DNA from: Halobaculum roseum
Lineage (GTDB): Archaea > Halobacteriota > Halobacteria > Halobacteriales > Haloferacaceae
Reading direction: 5' to 3'
NCBI RefSeq assembly: GCF_019880245.1
Contig: NZ_CP082286.1
Span: forward strand, 1,134,521-1,198,520
Length of the DNA: 64,000 bases
The notes below the pieces were generated by a model. It searched no databases. It was given only the letters and a program-made list of their open reading frames with translations, and was not told where the DNA came from. Made by a program: the position numbers and the translations under genes. Shown here one piece after another: positions 58,312 to 64,000 of this stretch (its first letter is position 1; each line of letters begins with the position of its first letter).

Positions 58312-59345
58312 CGGTCGGCCTCCGCGGTCGCTGCCGGGTCGGCGTCGCCGGCGGCGCCGCCCGCTGCCTCCTCTCCCGCGGCGGCCGCGTCGTCGGCGCC
58401 CGTCCCCTCGACCGCGCTGGCTCCGGGCGTGGCCGCCCCCTCGAACTCCTCGCCGGTCAGCCGGAGGTACACGTCCTCCAGCGTCGGCTCGGTCCACGTG
58501 AGCGACTCGTAGCCGACCCCGGCCTCGGCGAGCGCGGCCACCGCGTCAGCCAGGTCGGCGGGCGACACGTCGCCGAGGACGAGCTCGTCGGCGCCGACCT
58601 CGACCGTGAAGCCGACCTCCCGAAGCGGCTCCGCGCCCGCCTCGACCACGGGTCCGGCGACGACGAGGCGCGCGGGCCCGCCGTGGTCGGCCACCAGCTC
58701 CGCGGGCGTGCCGACGGCGACGAGTTCCCCGTCGCGAAGCAGGCCGACGCGGTCGGCGAGCCGCTCGACCTCCTCCATGGAGTGGCTCGTCAGGAACACG
58801 GTGACGCCGCCGTCGGCGAGCGACTCGATGAGCCCCCACAGCGCGCGCCGGCCGGCCGGGTCGATGCCGGTCGTCGGCTCGTCGAGGAACAGCACGTCCG
58901 GGTCGTTCACCAGCGCCGTGGCGACGCACGCGCGGCGTTTCTGTCCACCGGAGAGGTTCTCGTACCAGGTGTCGGCGTCGGCGTCGTCCGCGAGTCCCAC
59001 GTCGTCGAGCACGTCGCCGACGGGTCGGGACTCGTCGTACAGGCCGGCGTAGTAGGCGACGAGCTCGCGGGCGGTGAGCCGCTCGGGCGGGCCGAACTCC
59101 TGCGGGAGCAGGCCGACGCGCGAGCGGTCGGAGTCGCCGGCGGGGTCGCCGAACAGTTCGAGCGTTCCCTCGGCGCTCGCGGTGCCCGTGAGCGCGCGCA
59201 CGAGCGTCGTCTTCCCCGCGCCGTTCGGGCCGATGAGCCCGAACACCTCGCCCTCGTGTACGTCGAGCGAGACGCCGTCGAGCGCGACCGTCCCGTCGTA
59301 GGACTTGCGCGCGTCGACGGCGCGGACGACCGTCGCGTCGTTCAT
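58308..59345 (-). CDS. ABC transporter ATP-binding protein
   Basis: A 345-residue ATPase. Walker A is GPNGAGKTT (39-47), the signature is LSGGQ (131-135), Walker B FLDEP (153-157), and the switch His is in FLTSHSMEEVE. Pairing with the downstream permease by overlapping codons shows they form one exporter. The last 40 residues are an Ala/Gly/Asp-rich low-complexity tail. Confidence 0.95.
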   Translation of the reverse strand: MNDATVVRAVDARKSYDGTVALDGVSLDVHEGEVFGLIGPNGAGKTTLVRALTGTASAEGTLELFGDPAGDSDRSRVGLLPQEFGPPERLTARELVAYYAGLYDESRPVGDVLDDVGLADDADADTWYENLSGGQKRRACVATALVNDPDVLFLDEPTTGIDPAGRRALWGLIESLADGGVTVFLTSHSMEEVERLADRVGLLRDGELVAVGTPAELVADHGGPARLVVAGPVVEAGAEPLREVGFTVEVGADELVLGDVSPADLADAVAALAEAGVGYESLTWTEPTLEDVYLRLTGEEFEGAATPGASAVEGTGADDAAAAGEEAAGGAAGDADPAATAEADR

Positions 59346-59419
59346 GACGTCGGGTCCGAGCCTCGCGGAAGTAAGGGTGCCGAAGGCGTCCCCGTGAGAT
59401 CGGGTTCGCGGTTCGGGGG

Positions 59420-59680
59420 CTACCACTCGACCGTGCGTGTCGCGAACAGCGAAACGCCGACGGCCCAGCGCGCGAGCGCGACGATGACGACGACCGCGGC
59501 CGCGCTCGCCGGGTCGACCCCGAGCGCGACGAGCCACTCGTGGCACGCCCGGAGCACCCCGACCGGCGAGAGGGTCGCCCCGAGCGCGAGGAACCCGCCG
59601 AGTTCGCCCGCGAGCGCGTCGTGGACGGCGTCCCTCGGCGTCGACGCCGACGCCCACGGCTCGATCGGTCCCCCCGTCAT
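59420..59680 (-). CDS. Small membrane protein (86 aa)
   Basis: An 86-residue protein with two hydrophobic segments (LGGFLALGATLSPVGVL and ASAAAVVVIVALARWAVGVSL). Not recognised. It follows the ABC pair region on the same strand, 75 bp before the ATPase start. Moderate doubt remains whether it is expressed. Confidence 0.45.
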   Translation of the reverse strand: MTGGPIEPWASASTPRDAVHDALAGELGGFLALGATLSPVGVLRACHEWLVALGVDPASAAAVVVIVALARWAVGVSLFATRTVEW

Positions 59681-59866
59681 ACCCGCTCGGTTGTCGGTGC
59701 TCCGGATATAATTCCGTCGCCGAACGTATCGACTTCAATACCGGGGCCGATCGCCGCCGAGCCGACGACCGGCCGCCGGAGGCCCCGATCGTCGTCCCGT
59801 CGGCGGCGTGGCATCGAGTAGCACTGTCGGAACACGTTCTTGGGCGTGCCCGCCGAGCGGGTCGGT

Positions 59867-60547
59867 ATGACCGACGAGCCCTCACCGCCGCCGGACCCGC
59901 ACGCCCAGCGGACGACGGTACGCGACGGCTACGACGCGATGGCGGCGGCGTATCGCGACGAGCGCGGCGACGACGGCGACGGCACCGAGGCCCCGGAGCG
60001 TCCGCTCGTCGAGTCGTTCCTCGCCGACCTCTCGGCGGGCGACCGGCTCCTCGACGCCGGGTGCGGGCAGGGGACGCCGGTGTTGAACCGTCTTCCCGCC
60101 GGCGTGGAGGGCGTCGGCGTCGACCTCTCTGCGTCGATGCTCGATCTCGCCCGCGAGCGGACCGACGCCGCCCTCGTCCGTGGGGATCTCACCAGGCTCC
60201 CGGTCGCGTCGAACGTCGCGGACGCGGCGACGGCGCTTCACTCCGTGATCCACGTGCCGGTGTCCGAGCACCCGGCCGTGTTCGGGGAGTTCGCCCGGGT
60301 GCTCCGGCCCGGCGGCCGGCTCTACCTCACGGCCGCGACCGACGAGGACGGGTGGGCGGGCGCGAACCCCGACTGGCTCGGCTCGGGGGCGACGATGACG
60401 TGGTCGTTCCCGGGGCTCGACACGACCCGCGCGCAGCTCCGGGAGGCCGGGTTCCGCGTGACCGACGAGCGAGTCCTCGGCGACACCGTCGCCGACGACG
60501 ACGGCGGGTCGTGGACGCACCTGTTCGCGCGGCTCCGAGCCGACTGA
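59867..60547 (+). CDS. SAM-dependent methyltransferase (class I)
   Basis: A 226-residue class I methyltransferase. The SAM-binding motif I is LLDAGCGQGT (61-70), motif II EGVGVDLSASML, and the post-II ALHSVIHVPVSEHP and LRPGGRLYLTAAT (motif III/IV). It resembles UbiE/COQ5-like small-molecule methyltransferases. The ATG at 59867 gives a proline-rich short start. Substrate not predictable. Confidence 0.9.
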   Translation: MTDEPSPPPDPHAQRTTVRDGYDAMAAAYRDERGDDGDGTEAPERPLVESFLADLSAGDRLLDAGCGQGTPVLNRLPAGVEGVGVDLSASMLDLARERTDAALVRGDLTRLPVASNVADAATALHSVIHVPVSEHPAVFGEFARVLRPGGRLYLTAATDEDGWAGANPDWLGSGATMTWSFPGLDTTRAQLREAGFRVTDERVLGDTVADDDGGSWTHLFARLRAD

Positions 60548-60574
60548 CCCCGAGATCGGTCCCTCGCGGCCGAC

Positions 60575-60817
60575 TCAGGCTGTCGCGCCGACGCGACTCC
60601 CGACGGCGTCGACGATGGCGTCGACATCGAACTCGTCGGACTCCTTGTCGAACACCACCTCGCCGTCGGCGCGCACCTCGAAGATCCCGCCGTCGCCGGT
60701 GACCAGCGACACCGCCTCGACGTCCAGCCCGAACTCCTCGAGGATCGCCGCCTGTACGTCCTGTGCGCGCTCCAGCATCCCGCACGGTACGCAGTATTCG
60801 ATCTCGACTTGCGTCAT
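60575..60817 (-). CDS. Rdx/SelW-like thioredoxin-fold protein
   Basis: An 80-residue thioredoxin-fold protein of the Rdx family (SelW/SelT/SelH-like) with the redox motif CVPC at residues 9-12 (no Sec; both Cys) in YCVPCGMLERAQ. It is predicted to be a cytoplasmic thiol-redox or selenoprotein-W-like protein. The neighbouring gene on the same strand encodes a DUF2061 membrane protein 131 bp upstream. Confidence 0.88.
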   Translation of the reverse strand: MTQVEIEYCVPCGMLERAQDVQAAILEEFGLDVEAVSLVTGDGGIFEVRADGEVVFDKESDEFDVDAIVDAVGSRVGATA

Positions 60818-60948
60818 ACCTCTCCCCGTAGGGACGCCCGCGAGGTAAGTCCGACGCAGTCGGCCGTCCGCGGCCCCACCCAGTGACCGTTCCCGGGCCG
60901 GACGCCGATCCGAACCCATTCGCCCGGCGGCGATGGCGCGGGCGCCGG

Positions 60949-61188
60949 TCACGCAGCCTCGACGACGCCCCAGGAGATCCGGTCCCACAGCCGTTCGTAG
61001 ACGTAGTACGTCGCCGTCTTCACGACGTTCGCGACGACGCCGATGTTCACCGCGTCGCTCACGTCGCCGACGACCGCCCACGCGACGACGACCGTGATCG
61101 TGACCATCACCGCCCGGTAGCACAGCGTCTTGACGATCGCTCGCCGCCTGTGCTGGAGCGGCGACCGCGGGAGCGAGAGACGCGCCAT
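60949..61188 (-). CDS. DUF2061 membrane protein
   Basis: A 79-residue protein with two hydrophobic helices; SPLQHRRRAIVKTLCYRAVM and VVANVVKTATYYVYERLWD match the DUF2061 family, whose function is unknown. The ATG at 61188 is preceded by GTGGTTATATTCC (minus strand), a TATA-like element about 25-32 nt upstream. Confidence 0.82.
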   Translation of the reverse strand: MARLSLPRSPLQHRRRAIVKTLCYRAVMVTITVVVAWAVVGDVSDAVNIGVVANVVKTATYYVYERLWDRISWGVVEAA

Positions 61189-61279
61189 GTGCGGACCACG
61201 CACCGCCGGAATATAACCACTAGCGCTTGCATCCCACCGGAAAGTAACCGGAGTAAGTTATTTTACGGACGAGCGATCT

Positions 61280-61957
61280 CTACCGGAGCAGGTCGAACTC
61301 GGGGCGCCACCACAGCAGGCCGACCGTGACGACGAACACGAGCGTCGAGGGGCCGTAGCCGATGCCCCCGACGGCCGCGACGACGAACCCCCCGCCGCCG
61401 ACGACGGCGGTGGCCGCGCCGACGAGGATCGGCAGCGAGCAGGAGACACACGAGAACAGCCCGAGCACGCCCGCCACCCCCGCGCTCGCGGCGTCGACGA
61501 CGGTGCCGTACAGGAGGTACGCCAGCGCGGCGTAGCCGAGCACCTTCGCGGGGATCACCACCGCGGCGGCGACGCCGGCGTTGACGACGAGCGCCGGCCC
61601 CCACCCCGGCGGGAGCAACGCCAGTTCCACGCCCGGCGTCGTCCGCGGCGGCGCTACGCCGAGGACGCCGCCGAAGACCGCCAGCAGCAGTGCGTAGCCG
61701 CCGGCGACCGCGAGCGCGCGGCGGCGGCTCCGGGCGTCGCCACGGGGCGGGCGGTAGCGCGCGAACACGACGAGCGCGACGTTCACCCAGATCAGCCCGT
61801 ACAGCGTGAACAGCGGCGAGGAGAGGGTCGCGTTCGTGAGCGCGAAGTACCCGACGACGGCCGCGAGCTCGACGTTGGCGACGAGCGCCGCGATCAACAG
61901 GTCGCGACGGGTGACCGACGGGACGATACCCGAGGACGTGGACGTGTTCGTGCTCAT
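61280..61957 (-). CDS. Conserved membrane protein (DUF7546-like) next to heme A synthesis gene
   Basis: A 225-residue membrane protein with about seven helices and a Cys pair inside a membrane segment (FSCVSCSLPI, around 170-180). It follows the heme A/O synthase gene with 30 bp between and on the same strand, and haloarchaeal genomes usually place this family there, which suggests a role in oxidase assembly; the two buried cysteines could bind a metal or heme. This is inference from neighbourhood. Confidence 0.7.
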   Translation of the reverse strand: MSTNTSTSSGIVPSVTRRDLLIAALVANVELAAVVGYFALTNATLSSPLFTLYGLIWVNVALVVFARYRPPRGDARSRRRALAVAGGYALLLAVFGGVLGVAPPRTTPGVELALLPPGWGPALVVNAGVAAAVVIPAKVLGYAALAYLLYGTVVDAASAGVAGVLGLFSCVSCSLPILVGAATAVVGGGGFVVAAVGGIGYGPSTLVFVVTVGLLWWRPEFDLLR

Positions 61958-61987
61958 GGATGTGGGGTCAGCGTGAAGTCAGCGCGG

Positions 61988-63424
61988 TCACAGCGCGAGC
62001 GCGTCGACGACGACGGCGAGCAGGACGACGCCGAGGTAGGCGTTCGACGCGTGGAACGCGCGGAACGCCGCTGACTCGTCGCGCTCGTAGTGGAGGCGGA
62101 CGATCGCCCACAGGAACACGGCGCCGACGACGGCGCCGGCGAGCGCGTACAGCCAGTCCAGCCGGCCGAGGCCGACCATCCCGGCCGCGACCGCCGACGT
62201 CGCGCCGAAGTACCAGACGATGTGGCGCCGCGTCGCCGTCTCCCCGCGCACGACGGGCATCATCGGGAAGCCGCCGCGCTCGTAGTCGTCCTTGTACGCG
62301 AGCGCGAGGTTGTAGAAGTGCGCCGGCGTCCACAGGAAGATGAGCGTCGCGAGCGCGAGCCCGCCGACGCCGATCTCGCCGGTCACGGCCGCCCACCCGA
62401 TGAGCGCGGGGAGCGCGCCGGCGGCGCCGCCGATGACGGTGTTCTGGACGGTGTTGGGTTTCAGCACGAGCGTGTACACGACCGAGTAGAACACGATCGC
62501 GACGAACCCGAGGACGGCCGCGAGGACGTTCACCCACGCGAACAGGCCGACCGAGACGACCGTGAGCAGCAGCCCGAAGGCGACCGCGTTGCGCACCGAC
62601 ACCAGATCGACCGCCAGCGGGCGGTCGCTCGTGCGCTGCATCCGGCGGTCGATGTCGCGTTCGAACACGTGGTTGAACGTGCCCGAGGCGCCGATCGAGA
62701 GCGCCCCGCCGACGAGCGTCGCCGCGACGACCGGCACCGAAAGGCCCGGTCCGCCCGCCAGCGCCATCGCCGCGCTGGCGACCAGACACAGCAGCCACAT
62801 CAGCCGCGGCTTCATGAGCCGGAAGTACGCCGCCGCCGTGAGACGGGCGCGCCGGACCGGGTCCTCCCGCCACGACGGGATCTCGGGGCGCGGCCCGGGG
62901 TCGAGGGGCTCGTCCGCGAGGGCCGGGCCGTCGGCACCGATCGCGGGCTCGTCGTCCGGGTCGCCCGTGCGGTTCTCCAACTCCCACGCGAGCGCCGCGA
63001 GCAGCCCGAAGAACACGGCCAGGCCCCCGGCGAGGTGGACGACCGACAGCGTCACCGGAACCCCCGCGACGACCGCGAGCGTCTCGCGGCCGCCGGTCGC
63101 GACGTACGCCCCCAACAACGACTGGACGGGATACAGGAGGAACGATGCCGCGAGCGCTCCGGCGACGCGACGGCTCGGGCGGGCCCGCCAGGCGGCGACG
63201 CCGGTGGCGAGCACGAGCACGCCGACGACGGCCGCGAGCGCGCGGTGGCCGAGCGCGACCCAGCCGGCCTCCGCCGTCGGAAGCGCGAACCCGTCACCGC
63301 ACGCCGGCCACGCCGTACAGGCCGTGGCCGCGTCGGTGACGGCGGTGGTCGCACCCACCACGAGCAGCAGGTACACCCCCATCGCGCCGGCCGCGAGCAG
63401 CGGCGGGAACCGCTTCGATATCAC
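61988..63424 (-). CDS. ctaB: Fusion of heme A synthase-like (CtaA) and heme O synthase (CtaB)
   Basis: A 478-residue membrane protein. Residues about 1-155 have four helices and the CtaA/Cox15-like heme-binding layout (TACTAWPACGDGF, WVALGHRALAAVVG, LSVVHLAGGL, with the conserved His). Residues about 190-478 are the UbiA-type heme O synthase with the prenyl-diphosphate motifs NHVFERDIDRRMQRT (about 250) and YKDDYERGGFPM (about 380). It converts protoheme to heme O, and possibly on to heme A, for the oxidase. The GTG at 63424 fits a TATA element at about 63449-63457; ATG at 63454 is the other choice. It is divergent from coxB. Confidence 0.88.
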   Translation of the reverse strand: MISKRFPPLLAAGAMGVYLLLVVGATTAVTDAATACTAWPACGDGFALPTAEAGWVALGHRALAAVVGVLVLATGVAAWRARPSRRVAGALAASFLLYPVQSLLGAYVATGGRETLAVVAGVPVTLSVVHLAGGLAVFFGLLAALAWELENRTGDPDDEPAIGADGPALADEPLDPGPRPEIPSWREDPVRRARLTAAAYFRLMKPRLMWLLCLVASAAMALAGGPGLSVPVVAATLVGGALSIGASGTFNHVFERDIDRRMQRTSDRPLAVDLVSVRNAVAFGLLLTVVSVGLFAWVNVLAAVLGFVAIVFYSVVYTLVLKPNTVQNTVIGGAAGALPALIGWAAVTGEIGVGGLALATLIFLWTPAHFYNLALAYKDDYERGGFPMMPVVRGETATRRHIVWYFGATSAVAAGMVGLGRLDWLYALAGAVVGAVFLWAIVRLHYERDESAAFRAFHASNAYLGVVLLAVVVDALAL

Positions 63425-63581
63425 TATCCGACCTTGCGACCCGCCGCATATCAACCCCGCGCTTTTCGGGCTCGACCCGCCGGAATCGCCGCGGCGAGCG
63501 CGCGCTCATCGGCGGGAAGATGTTCGGGTCGAGTCGCGGAACACGGTCCCGCCATCCGGTGTTTCGAGCGACAACAGTAGG

Positions 63582-63589
63582 TATTTACG
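63582..63589 (+). promoter_or_regulatory. TATA box of coxB
   Basis: GGTATTTACG (core TATTTACG) lies 25-32 nt before the ATG at 63614. Confidence 0.55.
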
Positions 63590-63613
63590 TGGCCTGCGCC
63601 AACCGCGGTTGTA

Positions 63614-64000
63614 ATGACGCGTACGCGACTGGGGAGCCTGCTGGTCGGGCTTGCCGGGTTGATGCTGTTCGCGACGCCGGTCGCGGCACAGGCATCGACG
63701 ACGGCGGAGCTGATCAACGGGCTGAACGAGGACCTGTTGTACGTCGCGCTCCCGATCACGTTGCTCGTCGAGGTCATTCTCATCTACACCGTCCTGAAGT
63801 TCAAGGACAACGACGAGCCGGCGCCGACCCGAGAGAACCGGCGCCTCGAGATCACGTGGACGGTCGCGACGGCGATCATCCTCCTGTTCGTCGGCGTCGC
63901 CTCCTACGGCGTGCTGGCGAACCCCGACGTGACCTACACGGGCGGCCCCGAGGAGATCGACGCCGCCGACGGCGACGTCCACGTCGAGGCCGTCGCCTAC
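63614..64000 (+). CDS. coxB: Cytochrome c oxidase subunit II, C-terminus cut by window edge
   Basis: The first 129 residues of a subunit II. A signal peptide (LVGLAGLMLFATPVAAQA), then two helices (LLYVALPITLLVEVILIYTV and WTVATAIILLFVGVASYGV), with KFKDNDEPAPTRENRRLEIT between, form the usual transmembrane hairpin. The copper-A domain with its Cys and His ligands lies beyond the window. It is divergent from ctaB. The start fits the TATA box 25-32 nt upstream. Confidence 0.92.
   Translation, partial: MTRTRLGSLLVGLAGLMLFATPVAAQASTTAELINGLNEDLLYVALPITLLVEVILIYTVLKFKDNDEPAPTRENRRLEITWTVATAIILLFVGVASYGVLANPDVTYTGGPEEIDAADGDVHVEAVAY

Overview
The window is a chromosomal stretch of a haloarchaeon (class Halobacteria). 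Evidence: high GC with strong G/C at third codon positions, Asp/Glu-rich predicted proteins, start codons mostly 25-30 nt downstream of TATA-like boxes with little or no leader (leaderless transcription), and family content typical of haloarchaea: a Nuo-like complex without NuoEFG, a heme A/heme O synthase fusion, Agl23-like protein, CPxCG zinc micro-proteins and a Tat-exported subtilase. The genus cannot be fixed from the sequence alone.

Layout. 1-8.9 kb: a polytopic membrane protein running off the left edge, a DUF488-like protein, a zinc-finger micro-protein, cytochrome oxidase subunit III, a CDGSH Fe-S protein, a two-RCK K+ channel, a DUF998-type membrane protein, a 2Fe-2S ferredoxin, an aldo/keto reductase, two membrane proteins and an AhpD-like protein. 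8.9-9.75 kb: a small AT-rich island with two convergent, 3'-overlapping membrane-protein genes, clearly foreign in composition. 9.77-14.3 kb: metal homeostasis (HMA copper chaperone divergent from CopA ATPase; NicO-type Ni/Co transporter divergent from NikR). 14.4-24 kb: FeS photolyase, zinc-ribbon protein, AMP-forming acyl-CoA synthetase, second aldo/keto reductase, secreted subtilase, small proteins, CBS-ParB protein and a TrkA-N/DHH phosphoesterase. 24.3-35 kb: the respiratory complex I-like operon nuoA-B-CD-H-I-J1-J2-K-L-M-N, all on the minus strand, interrupted by a 360-bp gap holding an internal promoter before nuoJ. 35.2-41 kb: purKE, an Agl23-like protein, ribH-aminotransferase, then a MITE-like inverted-repeat element. 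41.2-43.2 kb: nitrile hydratase, beta gene first, with the alpha subunit fused to an activator domain and a His-rich tail. 43.3-64 kb: Hel308-like helicase, divergent DppB/DppC permeases without partners, old-yellow enzyme, macro domain, S9 peptidase, inositol monophosphatase-like enzyme, lipoproteins, UspA, glyoxalase-like protein, KDPG aldolase, ArsR-like regulator, ABC-2 exporter, methyltransferase, SelW-like protein, and finally membrane proteins, the heme A/O synthase and coxB running off the right edge.

Together the window encodes much of the aerobic respiratory chain (complex I-like module, oxidase subunits II and III, heme A/O synthesis), copper and nickel handling, purine and riboflavin steps, and central carbon metabolism. 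No tRNA, rRNA, CRISPR array or transposase gene was seen. The observations most worth a second look are the nitrile hydratase alpha-activator-His tail fusion, the AT-rich island, the 111-bp inverted-repeat element, and several operator-like repeats in divergent promoters.
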